Assembly (NCBI GenBank): GCA_947625405.1
Contig: CANQOF010000001.1
Location: forward strand, 124,001 to 188,000
Direction: 5' to 3'
Origin: an uncultured Atopobiaceae bacterium
Lineage (GTDB): Bacteria; Actinomycetota; Coriobacteriia; Coriobacteriales; Atopobiaceae
Length of the DNA stretch: 64,000 nucleotides
Shown: positions 37,505-47,488 of the stretch, in pieces
Position numbering within the stretch: position 1 is the first letter of the stretch
Layout: each line of letters begins with the position of its first letter
Made by a program: the position numbers and the translations under genes
Notes under the pieces: model-generated
Databases searched by the model: none
Told to the model about the DNA's origin: nothing
Seen by the model: the letters and a program-made list of their open reading frames with translations, nothing else

Positions 37505-38812
37505 CTACGCTTCGCTCGCAGGCGCCTCGGACGCGCCCTCGGCGGGAGCCTCGGCCTCGCCCTCAGGAGCGCCTTCCACGTCGTCTCCCTCGGCCTCCGC
37601 CTCGATCTCAGCGCCTTCCTCGGCGGCCTTGCGCGCCTCGCGACGCTGCAGGCTGCGCTTGCGAGCGGCTTCCTCCTCGGGCGAGAGCGGACGCACGGGC
37701 ACGTCGATGCCCAAGGTGTCCGCCGCGGCCTTCATGGAGAGCGAGATGCGACGGCGGTTGAGGTCGATTTCCATGACCTTCACCTGCACCTTGTCGCCCA
37801 CGTGGGTCACCTGCGCCGGCGCCTCCACGTGCGTGCGCGCCATCTCGGAGATGTGGACGAGGCCTTCGATGCCGTCACCAAGGTCCACGAAGATGCCGAA
37901 GGGCACGAGCTTCGTGACGGTGCCCTCGACGATGGCGCCCACGGGGTACTTCTTCACGAGCGTGCGCCAAGGATCCTCGGTAGTCTGCTTGTAGCCGAGC
38001 GAGATGCGCTCGCGCTTGGTGTCGACGTCGAGGACGAGCACCTCGATCTCCTGCCCCACCTTCACGACCTCGGACGGGTGGTTCACGTGGTTCCAGGAGA
38101 GCTCGGAGATGTGGACGAGGCCATCGATGCCGCCGAGGTCGACGAAGGCACCGAAATCGACGATCGAGGAGACCTTGCCCTTGAGGCGCATGCCCGGGGC
38201 GAGCTTGGTGAGGATTTCCGCGCGCTCGGCCTTGCGGGCCTCCTCGAGCACCACGCGGCGGGAGAGCACGACGTTGTTGCGATTGCGATCCATCTCGATG
38301 ACGCGCGCCTCGATCTGCTTGCCGAGGAAGTCGTTCAGGTTCTTCACGCGGCGAAGGTCGACGAGGGAGGCGGGCAGGAAGCCGCGAAGGCCGATGTCGA
38401 GGATGAGGCCACCCTTGACGACCTCGATGACCTCGCCTTCGATGTTGCCGCCGTTGTTGAAGATCTCCTCGACGCGGTTCCAGGAGCGCTCGTACTCGGC
38501 GCGCTTCTTGGAGAGGATGAGACGACCTTCCTTATCCTCCTTCTGGAGCACCATGGCCTCGATGGTCTCGCCGAGGGCCACGAGGTCCTCGGGATCGGCG
38601 TCCTTGCGGATGGTGAGCTCGCGAACGGGGATCACGCCCTCGCTCTTGAAGCCGATGTCGAGGAGGACCTCGTCGTGCCCGATCTTCACGACGGTGCCGG
38701 TCACCAGATCTCCCTCGTCGAAGTTCGTGATGGTCTCGTCGATGAGCTGGTTAAGCTCGTCGTCCGAGACGTCATCCATAGAAAAGACAGAGGAATTCTT
38801 GATCTCACTCAA
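37505..38812 (-). CDS. rpsA: 30S ribosomal protein S1
   Basis: mRNA-binding ribosomal protein. The 435 residues hold four S1 OB-fold domains: [21 protein letters not shown] (about 30-100), [19 protein letters not shown] (about 118-185), [19 protein letters not shown] (about 203-272) and [19 protein letters not shown] (about 290-358), then an acidic Ala/Glu tail. I set the start at the TTG at 38812 ([17 protein letters not shown]): it has GGAAGGGG seven bases upstream, while the ATG ten codons further in has no ribosome site. Four domains is usual for actinobacterial S1, against six in E. coli. Confidence 0.93.
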   Translation of the reverse strand: MSEIKNSSVFSMDDVSDDELNQLIDETITNFDEGDLVTGTVVKIGHDEVLLDIGFKSEGVIPVRELTIRKDADPEDLVALGETIEAMVLQKEDKEGRLILSKKRAEYERSWNRVEEIFNNGGNIEGEVIEVVKGGLILDIGLRGFLPASLVDLRRVKNLNDFLGKQIEARVIEMDRNRNNVVLSRRVVLEEARKAERAEILTKLAPGMRLKGKVSSIVDFGAFVDLGGIDGLVHISELSWNHVNHPSEVVKVGQEIEVLVLDVDTKRERISLGYKQTTEDPWRTLVKKYPVGAIVEGTVTKLVPFGIFVDLGDGIEGLVHISEMARTHVEAPAQVTHVGDKVQVKVMEIDLNRRRISLSMKAAADTLGIDVPVRPLSPEEEAARKRSLQRREARKAAEEGAEIEAEAEGDDVEGAPEGEAEAPAEGASEAPASEA

Positions 38813-38908
38813 AAGTGGACCCCTTCCAAAACGGGGCCCCATCCATGGTCATCGCGAAGGAGCGCGGGGGCGGATCTCGAGATGAAAAACATGTCCGGGG
38901 GCCAATAG

Positions 38909-38928
38909 ATACGGTGTGCGACCCGTAT
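38909..38928 (-). promoter_or_regulatory. inverted repeat in the rpsA leader
   Basis: ATACGG and CCGTAT pair across 8 nt. It lies between the candidate promoter and the rpsA start, in the region where S1 mRNAs of other bacteria carry autoregulatory structures; the role here is not shown. Confidence 0.35.
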
Positions 38929-38944
38929 AGTCACACATTAGACA

Positions 38945-38974
38945 AGCATAGCCGGGCATGCCCGCCGCTTTCAA
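38945..38974 (-). promoter_or_regulatory. candidate rpsA promoter with palindrome in the spacer
   Basis: On the minus strand TTGAAA (-35), an 18-bp spacer and TATGCT (-10). The spacer contains the perfect 12-bp palindrome CGGGCATGCCCG (38953-38964), which could be an operator. The predicted start would give a leader of about 125 nt. Confidence 0.45.
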
Positions 38975-38997
38975 TACTCTCAATGCGTTTTCGCGAG

Positions 38998-39489
38998 TTA
39001 TTCGCACGCGGGGTAGCCCACGTCCTCCTCGAGGCGATCCGCGGTGGCGGCGGCGCGCGCGAGCTCGTCGCAACGCTCGTTGCGCTCCACGCCCGCGTGC
39101 CCCGGGGTCCATGAATAGCGCACGTCATGAGGGGTTTCCGCGGCTATGAGGCGCTCCCAAAGATCCCTGTTGGCCACCGGCTTCTTCGCGGCGTTCTTCC
39201 AACCGCGCGCCCGCCAGCCATCGATCCAGCCCTCCTCGTGCGCCTTCACGACGTAGTTCGAATCGGAGTGCACGTGCACGACGCAGGGGCGCCTCAGGGC
39301 CTCGAGGGCGCAGATGACGGCCATGAGCTCCATGCGATTGTTCGTCGTCTTCGAAAAGCCGCCGGAGAGTTCGCGGAGGTGTTCCTCGCCCGAGGAGTCG
39401 GTGAAGGAGAGGATGGCGCCGTAGCCCCCGGGACCGGGATTACCGAGGCTCGAGCCGTCGGTCCACACCTCCACGAGGCCCTTTGCCAT
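38998..39489 (-). CDS. rnhA: ribonuclease HI
   Basis: Cleaves RNA in RNA-DNA hybrids. The 163-residue enzyme has all four acidic residues: [16 protein letters not shown] (Asp11), NRMELMAV (Glu54), SDSNYV (Asp76) and the [11 protein letters not shown] Asp; the HAGVERNE loop has the conserved His upstream. ATG at 39489 is preceded by GGGAGGCGGGC; the open frame upstream is not needed. It is divergent from the NRAMP gene with 115 bp between, and lies upstream of rpsA. Confidence 0.94.
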   Translation of the reverse strand: MAKGLVEVWTDGSSLGNPGPGGYGAILSFTDSSGEEHLRELSGGFSKTTNNRMELMAVICALEALRRPCVVHVHSDSNYVVKAHEEGWIDGWRARGWKNAAKKPVANRDLWERLIAAETPHDVRYSWTPGHAGVERNERCDELARAAATADRLEEDVGYPACE

Positions 39490-39604
39490 GCCCGCCTCCC
39501 TTCGTATCGCACTTCGCCCATTTTCGCCAAAAGAGGAGCGTCGCCAAGGGACAGGCGATCGCGCGATTTGGGTAGCCTTCGATTGGCGAAGGGAGGAGAT
39601 GGGC

Positions 39605-40915
39605 GTGGACGAGCGGCCGATCTCGGAGACGACCTCGAAGGAAGACGTGCTCGCGTTGTCCTCGCGCGTGCGCGCGCGGCTCCTTGGCACGCGCCACACG
39701 GGGCAAATCGGCGGCCTCGAGATCCTTCGCTACATCGGCCCCGGGCTCCTCGTGACGGTGGGATTCATCGATCCCGGCAACTGGGCCTCGAACATGGCCG
39801 CCGGCTCGGAGTTCGGCTACGCGCTCCTTTGGGTGGTCACCCTCTCGACCATCATGCTCATCCTCCTCCAGCACAACGTCGCCCACCTCGGCATCGCCAC
39901 GGGCGAGTGCCTCGCGGAGGCCACCACGAAGTTTCTCCCGAAGGTGCCCGCGCGCGTGATCCTCCTCACGGGGTGGATCGCCACCGTCGCCACGGTGATG
40001 GCGGAGGTGCTCGGCGGCGGCATCGCGCTCCAGATGCTCTTCGGACTCGATCTCAAGATCGGCTCGGTGATCGTGGCCGCGGGCGCGCTCGTCCTTTTGC
40101 TCACGAACTCCTACCGCAGGGTCGAGCGCTACATCATCGCCATCGTGTCGGTGATCGGCATCGCCTTCCTCGTGGAACTCGCCCTCGTGGACGTGGACTG
40201 GGCCCAAGCGGCCGTCGGCTGGGTGCGCCCGCAGGTGCCCGAGGGCTCGCTCCCCATCATCATGAGCGTGCTCGGTGCCGTGGTGATGCCCCATAACCTC
40301 TTCCTGCACTCCGAGATCATCCAAAGCCGCCAGATCGACGCCGAGGGCGAGGAGGCCATCGAGAAGGGGCTCAAGTACGAGTTCTGGGACACGATGCTCT
40401 CGATGATCATCGGATGGGCCATCAACTCGGCGATGGTGATCCTCGCCGCGGCGACGTTCTTCCAAATGGGGCGTCCCGTCACCGACCTCGCGGAGGCCGC
40501 GCAGGTGCTCGTGCCCATCGCCGGCCAAGCCGCCTCGTGGATCTTCGCCGTGGCGCTCCTGCTCGCGGGGCTCTCGAGCTCGATCACCGCGGGCTTTGCC
40601 GCGGGCACCATCTCGGCCGGCGCCTCGGGCGAGCCCTACGACATCCATGATCGCCACTCCTCGATCGGCGTCGTGGCGGCCTTCGTGGCCTCGCTCATCG
40701 CGATCTTCTGCCTGAGCGACGCCTTCACCGGGCTCATCTGGAGCCAGGCGCTCCTCTCGATGCAGCTTCCGATCACCGTCTTCTTGCAGATCTACCTCAC
40801 GAGCTCGAAGCGCGTGATGGGCAAGTACGCCAACTCAACCCTCTTGAAGGTCGTGCTGCTCGTGATCGGCGCGATCGTCACCGGCTTGAATATCGCGCTC
40901 CTCGCCTCGATGTAG
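39605..40915 (+). CDS. mntH: NRAMP-family divalent metal transporter
   Basis: Proton-coupled importer of Mn(II)/Fe(II). The 436-residue membrane protein has both metal-site motifs, [16 protein letters not shown] in helix 1 and [17 protein letters not shown] in helix 6, and about 11 helices. The GTG at 39605 ([10 protein letters not shown]) is favoured because GGGAGGAG lies eight bases upstream; the ATG two codons before it would leave almost no spacing. Its stop codon directly abuts the polA stop codon on the other strand. The gene symbol is by homology; other NRAMP substrates are possible. Confidence 0.92.
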   Translation: MDERPISETTSKEDVLALSSRVRARLLGTRHTGQIGGLEILRYIGPGLLVTVGFIDPGNWASNMAAGSEFGYALLWVVTLSTIMLILLQHNVAHLGIATGECLAEATTKFLPKVPARVILLTGWIATVATVMAEVLGGGIALQMLFGLDLKIGSVIVAAGALVLLLTNSYRRVERYIIAIVSVIGIAFLVELALVDVDWAQAAVGWVRPQVPEGSLPIIMSVLGAVVMPHNLFLHSEIIQSRQIDAEGEEAIEKGLKYEFWDTMLSMIIGWAINSAMVILAAATFFQMGRPVTDLAEAAQVLVPIAGQAASWIFAVALLLAGLSSSITAGFAAGTISAGASGEPYDIHDRHSSIGVVAAFVASLIAIFCLSDAFTGLIWSQALLSMQLPITVFLQIYLTSSKRVMGKYANSTLLKVVLLVIGAIVTGLNIALLASM

Positions 40916-43570
40916 CTACTTCGCGTCGGCCCACGTGGCGCCGAAGGAGCACTCCGCGATGAGCGGGACCTTGAGCGCGACGACGCCCTCCATCGTCTCC
41001 TTCACGAGCGTGGACACGGCCTCGAGCTCGTCCTTCGGCACCTCGAGGTCGAGCTCGTCGTGGATCTGCAGCACGAGCTTCGCCCGGTATCCCCCCTCGC
41101 TGAGCTCGCGCGCCACGCGCACCATCGCGATCTTGATGATGTCGGCGGCCGAGCCCTGCATGGGGTGGTTCATCGCCGTGCGCTCGGCGAAGGAGCGCTG
41201 CTGGAAGTTGGTCGAGGTGATGTCGGGCACCGGGCGACGCCTGCCGTACATCGTCTCCGCGTAGCCGAGCGTCCGCGCGCGCTCCACCGTCTCGTCGAGA
41301 TAGCGCCGCACGCCGGGGTACGCGGCGTAGTAGGTGTCGATGAGCGCTTGCGCCTCGCCTCGGCTGATGGAGAGGTTCTGCGCGAGCCCGAAGGCCTGCT
41401 GGCCGTAGACGATGCCGAAGTTCACCGCCTTCGCGCGACGCCTGAGCTCGCCCGACACCTCCTCGAGAGGCACGCCGAACACGCGCGAGGCGGTCTGGGC
41501 GTGGAAATCGCGGCCGGAGTTGAAGGCCGCCACGAGGTTCTCGTCCCCCGAAAGGTGCGCGAGGAGCCTGAGCTCTATCTGCGAGTAGTCGCACGCGAGG
41601 AAGACCTCGTCCCCGGCCACCGTGAACGCGCGACGCACCTGGCGTCCCACCTCGCTTCTCACGGGAATGTTCTGGAGGTTCGGGTTCGAGCTCGAGAGGC
41701 GCCCCGTCGCGGCGACCGTCTGGTTGAAGGTGGTGTGGATGCGCCCGTCGGATCGGATGAGGTCGGGAAGCGCCGCGAGGTAGGTGGAGCGGATCTTATC
41801 GAGCTCGCGATAATCGAGCACGTCGCGCACGATCCCGAAGTCTTGCGCGAGCTCCTGGAGCGTTTGGGCGTTCGTGGAGTAGAAGCCCCGACGCGTCTTC
41901 TTGAGGCCGGTGGTGGGGAGGCCGAGCACGTCGAAGAGCACGTGGGAGAGTTGCATGGGGGATTCGAGCTTGAACTCCTCGCCCGCCTCTTCCCACACCT
42001 TCTTCTTGAGGGCGTCGATCGTCGCGGAGAGCTCGGCGTTTTCCTCGCGAAGGACCTCGGGGTCGGCCGCCATGCCCTCGCGCTCCATCTCGCAGAGCAC
42101 GCCCACGAGCGGCATCTCGATCTCCTGAAAGCACGGTAGCGCGCCCGCCTTGGAGAGTCGCTCGGACATGGGCTCCACGAGGCGCGCCGTGGCCCAGGCG
42201 CCCATGGCGCCCTCGGAGGGGGCGCCCTCCCCGCGCGGGCAGTCGATATCGAGGTAGTTCAGCACGAGCGGGCGGAGCGAGTAGTCGCCCACTGAGGAAT
42301 CCAGCAGGTAGGCGGCCACCGAGCAGTCGAAGAGACGCTCGCCCCGCACCTTATGGATGTCGAGCGTCGTGGGCTCGTGCGTGTTCGCGGGATAGACCTC
42401 GTGGATGAGCGACTTGAGGTCGATCGCCGCCACGCGATGCTCCTCGAGCGCGGCGACCGCGAGGTCAGTTGCCTCCGCGCCCTCGAAGCGAAGGAGCTCC
42501 GAGCCCGTGGCCACCCAGAGCCTCTGCGGCTCCGCGAAGATGTTCGCGTGGTCTCCCGCGTCCATCCCGAGGCAGAGCCAACGTCCCTCCTCGGCCGCGC
42601 GCGAGAAGGCGTCGCGCGCCGCGGTGCCCGTGAGGGGCTCCGGCACGGTGAGCTCGCGCTCCACCACCTCCGCGGCGCCGCCCGCGTCCTCGCCGGCAAA
42701 CGCGAGCACGCGCGTGGCGAGGCCACGGATGCCGAGCGACGCAAACGCCTCGCGCGCCACCGCGGGGTCGAAGCTCGGAAACCGGCTCTCGGAGAGGTCC
42801 ACCTCCACGGGCGCGTCGGTGCGGATGATGGCGAGCTTTCTCGAGAGGAGGGCGTCGTCCACGTGGGCGCGGAGGTTCTCGCCCATCTTTCCCCTCACCT
42901 CGTCCGCGTGCGCGAGCACCTCGTCGAGCGAACCGTACTCGCCGATCAGCTGGGCGGCCTTCTTCGGGCCGATGCCGGGCACTCCGGGGATGTTGTCCGA
43001 GGTATCCCCCTTGAGACCATAGAAATCCGGCACGAGCTCGGGCGTGATGCCGTTATAGAGGTCGGCCACGGTGTCGGGCGTCATGATCTGCACGTCCGTG
43101 AGGCCCTTTCGCGTGGAGACGATCTTCACCGCCTCGGAGGAGAGCTGGTACATGTCGCGATCGCCCGTGATGAGGAGCACGTCGTAGCCCTCGGCCTCGC
43201 CCTTTTTCGCGAGGGTGCCGAGGAGGTCGTCTCCCTCCCAGCCCTCGAGCTCCACGACCGGCACGTCGAGCGCGCCGAGGAGGTCCTTCGCGAGCGGGAA
43301 CTGCGTGCGCAGCGCGGGATCCATCGGAGGCCGCTTCGCCTTATAGCCGGGATAGAGCGCGAGGCGTTGCTCGGGCTTGCCCTTGTCGAAGCAGCAGATG
43401 ATGCCCCACGGGACGAAGCTCTCCTCGAGCTTCACGAGCATGGACACGAAGCCGAAGACGGCGTTCGTGGGCTCTCCGGAGGGCGAGGTCATGGTGGGGG
43501 GAATGGCGTGGAACGCCCGGTGCATGAGGGAGTTGCCGTCCACGATGGCGATGGTCTTGCGCTCGGGCAT
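40916..43570 (-). CDS. polA: DNA polymerase I
   Basis: Repair and Okazaki-fragment polymerase, 884 residues. The 5'-3' exonuclease domain is intact (AIVDGNSLMHRAFHA, GDRDMYQL, GLKGDTSDNIPGVPGIGPKKA). The middle domain has no obvious DxE proofreading motif where it is expected (RWLCLGMDAGDHANIF), as in Bacillus and Thermus enzymes. The polymerase domain has motif A DYSQIELRLLAHLSGD, the O-helix RRRAKAVNFGIVYG and motif C QIHDELDLE. ATG at 43570 follows GGAGGCTCCC. Convergent with mntH with no base between the stop codons; divergent from glnN. Confidence 0.96.
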   Translation of the reverse strand: MPERKTIAIVDGNSLMHRAFHAIPPTMTSPSGEPTNAVFGFVSMLVKLEESFVPWGIICCFDKGKPEQRLALYPGYKAKRPPMDPALRTQFPLAKDLLGALDVPVVELEGWEGDDLLGTLAKKGEAEGYDVLLITGDRDMYQLSSEAVKIVSTRKGLTDVQIMTPDTVADLYNGITPELVPDFYGLKGDTSDNIPGVPGIGPKKAAQLIGEYGSLDEVLAHADEVRGKMGENLRAHVDDALLSRKLAIIRTDAPVEVDLSESRFPSFDPAVAREAFASLGIRGLATRVLAFAGEDAGGAAEVVERELTVPEPLTGTAARDAFSRAAEEGRWLCLGMDAGDHANIFAEPQRLWVATGSELLRFEGAEATDLAVAALEEHRVAAIDLKSLIHEVYPANTHEPTTLDIHKVRGERLFDCSVAAYLLDSSVGDYSLRPLVLNYLDIDCPRGEGAPSEGAMGAWATARLVEPMSERLSKAGALPCFQEIEMPLVGVLCEMEREGMAADPEVLREENAELSATIDALKKKVWEEAGEEFKLESPMQLSHVLFDVLGLPTTGLKKTRRGFYSTNAQTLQELAQDFGIVRDVLDYRELDKIRSTYLAALPDLIRSDGRIHTTFNQTVAATGRLSSSNPNLQNIPVRSEVGRQVRRAFTVAGDEVFLACDYSQIELRLLAHLSGDENLVAAFNSGRDFHAQTASRVFGVPLEEVSGELRRRAKAVNFGIVYGQQAFGLAQNLSISRGEAQALIDTYYAAYPGVRRYLDETVERARTLGYAETMYGRRRPVPDITSTNFQQRSFAERTAMNHPMQGSAADIIKIAMVRVARELSEGGYRAKLVLQIHDELDLEVPKDELEAVSTLVKETMEGVVALKVPLIAECSFGATWADAK

Positions 43571-43784
43571 GGGAGCCTCCAGGAAGTCTCGGTACCACTT
43601 CGCCCATGCTAGCAGCCAGCCCTTGCGATGCTTCGGCAAGGGGCGCGCAATGGCCTTTGAGTCGCATACTGTTGGAACGGGTTTTGAAAAGAAGACGAAA
43701 CGCAGGCACCCTAGATTCTCGCGGTGATCGCTCCCCGGGAGCGCAGCGCGCGATGGGGAGACGCGCCGAGGAAAGTGAGGATCC
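43571..43784. promoter_or_regulatory. divergent polA-glnN intergenic region with two hairpins
   Basis: This 214-bp region must hold promoters for both genes. Two inverted repeats stand out: CCCTTGC / GCAAGGG (43620-43642) and CGCTCCC / GGGAGCG around a single base (near 43729-43743). A TTGAAA at about 43685 is too far from the nearest TAGATT to be a standard promoter. No known riboswitch or GlnR-type site is recognised. Confidence 0.4.
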
Positions 43785-45875
43785 ATGGCCGACAAGGTCA
43801 GCGAGGAGTACGGAAGCTTGGTCTTCAGCGACGTGGTGATGCAGGAGCGCCTGCCGCGTCCGACGTACAAGGAACTCTCGAAGGTCATCAAGGAGGGCCT
43901 GCCGCTCGACCTCGAGATCGCCAACGAGGTGGCCCATGCCATGAAGGAGTGGGCGCTCGAGAAGGGCGCGACCCACTACACGCACTGGTTCCAGCCGCTC
44001 ACCGGCATCACCTCCGAGAAGCACGACTCGTTCATCGCCCCCAAGGGCGACGGCACGGCGCTCATGCAGTTCCAGGGCAAGGAGCTCGTCCAGGGCGAGC
44101 CCGATGCCTCAAGCTTCCCCTCGGGCGGCCTTCGCGCCACCTTCGAGGCCCGCGGCTACACCGCGTGGGATCCCACGAGCCCGGCCTTCATCAAGGACGA
44201 GGTGCTCTGCATCCCCACGGCCTTCGTGTCCTACACCGGCGAGGCGCTCGACAAGAAGACGCCGTTCCTTCGCTCCTGCGTGGCGCTCGATCGCGAGGCC
44301 AAGCGCGTGCTCGCACACTTCGGCAAGACCCCGAAGAACGTCTCCACCACCGTGGGCCCCGAGCAGGAGTACTTCCTCATCAAGGAAAAGGACTACGCCG
44401 AGCGCCCCGACCTCATCATGTGCGGTCGCACGCTCTTCGGCGCGCCACCGGTGAAGGGCCAGGAGCTCGAGGAGCACTACTTCGGCGCCATCCGCCCCAC
44501 GGTGAACGAGTTCATGAAGGAGCTCGACGACGAGCTCTGGAAGCTCGGCATCCCCGCCACCACCAAGCACAACGAGGTGGCGCCCTGCCAGCACGAGCTT
44601 GCGCCGATCTTCGAGGCGGCGTCGGTGGCCATCGACCACAACCTCCTCACCATGGAGGAGATGAAGCTCATCGCCTCGCACCACGGCCTCGTGTGCCTGC
44701 AGCACGAGAAGCCCTTCGAGTACGTGAACGGCTCCGGCAAGCACGACAACTGGTCGCTCGCCGCCGACGGGCAGAACCTCCTCGACCCCTCCGACAGCCC
44801 CGAGGAGAACCTCCAGTTCCTCGTCTTCCTCAGCTGCGTGATCGCCGCGGTTGACAAGCACCAGGACCTCATGCGCGTCTCCGTGGCCTCCGCCGGCAAC
44901 GACCACCGTCTCGGAGCGAACGAGGCGCCCCCGGCAATCGTCTCCGTCTTCCTCGGCGACGACCTCATGGCCGTGGTGGAGGCGCTCGTGAACCACGACC
45001 ACGACTTCGTCTCGCCCGATCGCGAGGAGATGGACCTCGGAGTCCCGCAGCTCGCGAACATCATGCGCGACACGACGGACCGCAACCGCACGAGCCCCTT
45101 CGCCTTCACGGGCAACAAGTTCGAGTTCCGCATGTGCGGCAGCCGCCAGAACCTCTCCGACCCCAACGTCGTCCTCAACACCGCCATGGCCGAGATGCTC
45201 TCCGAGTACGCGGACGCCATGGAGGGCGTGGCCGAGGAGGACTTCGTGGGCCAGACGCTCCACTGGATCCGCAAGACCCTGCGCGCGCACAACCGCATCA
45301 TCTTCAATGGCAACGGCTACTCCGAGGAGTGGCCCGTCGAGGCCGAGAAGCGCGGGCTCCTCAACCTCCGCACCACCGCCGATGCGCTCCCCTACCTCGT
45401 GAAACCCGAGAACATCGAGTTCTTCACGCGCTTCAGCGTGCTCGATGAGGACGAGATCCGCGCGCGCTACATCGCAAAGGCCGAGCAGTATGCGAAGCTC
45501 CTCCACATCGAGGCGAACACGATGGTGTGCATGGCGAACCACCGCTACCTGCCCGCGCTCATGGCCTACTGCACCGAGCTTGCGGCAAGCATCTCCGCCA
45601 AGGCCGATCTCGGCGTGGAGAGCCCCGCTGAGCGCGGCCGCCTCGATGCGCTGAACGCCGGCATCCAGAAGATCGTCGCCGCCGCGGACGACCTCGAGAA
45701 GGAAAACGACGCCGCCGACGCCATGGACGACCCCGTGGCCGAGTGCCGCGTCTACGCCGACGAGGTGATCCCGAAGATGGACGTGCTCCGCGCAGCCGTC
45801 GACGCCATGGAGCCCCTCTGCGGCGTCGACTGGTGGCCCGTGCCCACCTACAACGACATCCTGTTCTACATCTAG
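43785..45875 (+). CDS. glnN: glutamine synthetase type III
   Basis: ATP-dependent ammonium assimilation into glutamine. At 696 residues it is the large GSIII form found in many anaerobes, not the 450-residue GSI. It begins [16 protein letters not shown], a GSIII-specific start, and has GPEQEYFLI, the [19 protein letters not shown] metal/ATP region, [10 protein letters not shown] and [17 protein letters not shown] at 43785 is preceded by GTGAGG. It is followed directly by repeat copy C and a strong hairpin. GSIII is usually controlled by nitrogen status; nothing specific is visible here. Confidence 0.95.
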   Translation: MADKVSEEYGSLVFSDVVMQERLPRPTYKELSKVIKEGLPLDLEIANEVAHAMKEWALEKGATHYTHWFQPLTGITSEKHDSFIAPKGDGTALMQFQGKELVQGEPDASSFPSGGLRATFEARGYTAWDPTSPAFIKDEVLCIPTAFVSYTGEALDKKTPFLRSCVALDREAKRVLAHFGKTPKNVSTTVGPEQEYFLIKEKDYAERPDLIMCGRTLFGAPPVKGQELEEHYFGAIRPTVNEFMKELDDELWKLGIPATTKHNEVAPCQHELAPIFEAASVAIDHNLLTMEEMKLIASHHGLVCLQHEKPFEYVNGSGKHDNWSLAADGQNLLDPSDSPEENLQFLVFLSCVIAAVDKHQDLMRVSVASAGNDHRLGANEAPPAIVSVFLGDDLMAVVEALVNHDHDFVSPDREEMDLGVPQLANIMRDTTDRNRTSPFAFTGNKFEFRMCGSRQNLSDPNVVLNTAMAEMLSEYADAMEGVAEEDFVGQTLHWIRKTLRAHNRIIFNGNGYSEEWPVEAEKRGLLNLRTTADALPYLVKPENIEFFTRFSVLDEDEIRARYIAKAEQYAKLLHIEANTMVCMANHRYLPALMAYCTELAASISAKADLGVESPAERGRLDALNAGIQKIVAAADDLEKENDAADAMDDPVAECRVYADEVIPKMDVLRAAVDAMEPLCGVDWWPVPTYNDILFYI

Positions 45876-45992
45876 CCAGGCTTTCCAGGGCACCCCACCT
45901 GCGCGCGATCTCGAGCGCTCACGTAGCGTTTAGTACGCTACGCGCCCGAGATCCCCCGCATCTGGGGCACTCCGAAAACCCTGGAAAGCTTG
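45876..45992. repeat. palindromic intergenic element, copy C
   Basis: Copy C, in the opposite orientation to A and B. Outer arms AGGCTTTCCAGGG (45878-45890) and CCCTGGAAAGCTT (45979-45991) pair with one G-T; middle arms GATCTCG (45907-45913) and CGAGATC (45947-45953) pair perfectly; core hairpin CGTAGCGT / ACGCTACG has a 5-nt loop (45922-45942). The boxes GGGCACCCC and ATCTGGGGCA match the reverse complement of copy B. It starts right after the glnN stop codon. Confidence 0.8.
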
Positions 45993-46010
45993 TGTAAACG
46001 AAATAGACGC

Positions 46011-46048
46011 AGGCCCCCTCGTTTGGCAAAGCCAAGTGAGGGGGCCTT
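46011..46048 (+). terminator. strong hairpin after glnN and repeat copy C
   Basis: AGGCCCCCTC pairs perfectly with GAGGGGGCCT, with an inner TTGGC-aaa-GCCAA stem. It is followed on the plus strand by only two T, so it is an imperfect terminator, but its position 135 bp after glnN and before a convergent gene fits that role. The rest of the 331-bp gap 45876-46206 holds copy C and the terminator of the convergent gene; no coding sequence is seen. Confidence 0.55.
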
Positions 46049-46146
46049 CCCTGTCCGGCCCTCTCCCACCACCAACCACAGGGTGCTTTCTTGCTTCCCG
46101 GTGCGTGCCAGCCGCAACCACCAGTTGCCTTCCGCAGGTAGAAGGC

Positions 46147-46180
46147 TAAAAAGCCCGCCCCTGCGACGCGGGAGCGGGCC
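46147..46180 (-). terminator. Rho-independent terminator of the HdeD-like gene
   Basis: On the minus strand GGCCCGC and GCGGGC pair, with further pairs inside, and TTTTTAGCC follows. It lies 27 bp after the stop of the HdeD-family gene. Confidence 0.8.
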
Positions 46181-46206
46181 TTCGCATGGCGAGATGTGGG
46201 CGCAGC

Positions 46207-46728
46207 TTAGAGCTGGACGCCTGCGATGATCTCGGTGATGCCGTCGAAGAGGAGCGCGACGCCGGCGAAGATCATCACGAATTCCGCGAAGAGCCACGGC
46301 GAGCTGAACACCATGACGCCGAAGATGAGCGTGATGATGCCGATGGCGAGCCAGAGCCCCCACATGCTGCCCTTCTCATGCGGCATGGAGATGGCCTCGA
46401 CGATGTCGAAGATACCCGTGATGAAAATGATGCAGCCGATCATGATGAAGAGGTAGAGCGCGAAGGATCCCGGCCAAATAAGGATGAGGATGCCGAGGAT
46501 CACCTCGAGGACGCCGAGGACGATGTCTGCCGTCGAGCGATCGCCCGTTTTGTTGGCGATGAAGGTGATGATGGTGACGATGCCGCCGATGAGGAACGCC
46601 CACCCGATGCAGAGCGTGACGAAGATCGTCGCGCTGATGGGGTTCACGAAGAACGCGATGCCAAGAAGCGTGAGCAAGATGCCCAAGATGATGCACGACG
46701 CCTTGGTGCGCGTCACAAGTCCATTCAT
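46207..46728 (-). CDS. HdeD family (DUF308) membrane protein
   Basis: A 173-residue protein made of six hydrophobic helices in a repeated pattern: CIILGILLTLLGIAFFVNPI, GWAFLIGGIVTIITFIA, ADIVLGVLEVILGILILIWPGSFALYLF, IIFITGIFDIVEAI, GLWLAIGIITLIFGVMVFSSP and GVALLFDGITEIIAG. The family includes the E. coli acid-resistance membrane protein HdeD; function elsewhere is unknown. ATG at 46728 is preceded by GGGAGGTTCT; a longer frame to 46797 has no better site. It is followed by a clear terminator. Confidence 0.87.
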   Translation of the reverse strand: MNGLVTRTKASCIILGILLTLLGIAFFVNPISATIFVTLCIGWAFLIGGIVTIITFIANKTGDRSTADIVLGVLEVILGILILIWPGSFALYLFIMIGCIIFITGIFDIVEAISMPHEKGSMWGLWLAIGIITLIFGVMVFSSPWLFAEFVMIFAGVALLFDGITEIIAGVQL

Positions 46729-46863
46729 AGAACCTCCCAAATCAGTCTCACTTATCCGGGCACTACGTACCCAAGCTCGCGAATTATAGTACGGCACGCT
46801 TTCAACGAGTCCTTGCGCTTGGCGTTTGCGCTGCTCTGCGGCGCGTTCGTGCGTCCGAACGCG

Positions 46864-47430
46864 CTAGCTGAAAAACGCGCGGATGCCGATGAGCACGAGC
46901 ACGACGCCGCCCACGATCTCCGCCTTGTTGCCAAGCGCGTTGCCGAGCCTTCGGCCGAGTGCCGCGGGGATGCAGCACACGAGGAAGGTGACGATGCCGA
47001 TGACGCAGACGGACGTGAAAAGTTCAGCGTTCATCGCGCGAAGCGAGACGCCGACGGCAAAGGCGTCGATCGCCGTGGCGATGGATTGCACGAGGATGAT
47101 CGCGAGGGAGAGCCTGGGCGACGCGGCACGCTCGGCATCCACGCCGCTCCCGCGCATCGCTCCCACGCCCTCGCGGATCATGTTTGCGCCGATGATCGCG
47201 AGCACCACGAACGCCACGATGCCCGCGTAGGCCTCGATGAGCTCGGCCGCGAGGCCCGAGAGCACGTAGCCCAAAAACGGCATGAAGCCTTGGAAGAATC
47301 CGAAGGCCACGGGGAGGACGAAGAGCTTCCTCGGGGATTCGCCGGGGTACGCTACGGCGTCCGAGAGCGTGGCGGCGAAGGCGTCCATGGCGAGCCCGAC
47401 GGCGATGACCAGGAGGCTCACGAAGTCCAT
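46864..47430 (-). CDS. mntP: manganese efflux pump MntP
   Basis: Membrane exporter that protects from excess Mn(II). The 188 residues comprise two similar three-helix halves with the family Asp motifs AVGLAMDAFAATLSDA and IATAIDAFAVGVSLR. ATG at 47430 with GGGGAGGCGGGC upstream. No yybP-ykoY manganese riboswitch is visible in the 58-bp gap to the upstream ATPase gene. The window also has a presumed Mn importer (39.6 kb). Confidence 0.9.
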   Translation of the reverse strand: MDFVSLLVIAVGLAMDAFAATLSDAVAYPGESPRKLFVLPVAFGFFQGFMPFLGYVLSGLAAELIEAYAGIVAFVVLAIIGANMIREGVGAMRGSGVDAERAASPRLSLAIILVQSIATAIDAFAVGVSLRAMNAELFTSVCVIGIVTFLVCCIPAALGRRLGNALGNKAEIVGGVVLVLIGIRAFFS

Positions 47431-47488
47431 GCCCGCCTCCCCGCTCGCTCCTTGGTTTCCTCCGCACGCAGCCGCAGTGTAGCGCGCC

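Noticed and set aside
38780-38782. ATG start of S1 at the internal Met (MDDVSDDEL)
   Set aside because: It lacks a ribosome site, whereas the TTG at 38812 has GGAAGGGG at proper spacing.
47431-47488. Manganese riboswitch (yybP-ykoY) upstream of mntP
   Set aside because: The gap is only 58 bp and lacks the conserved motif.
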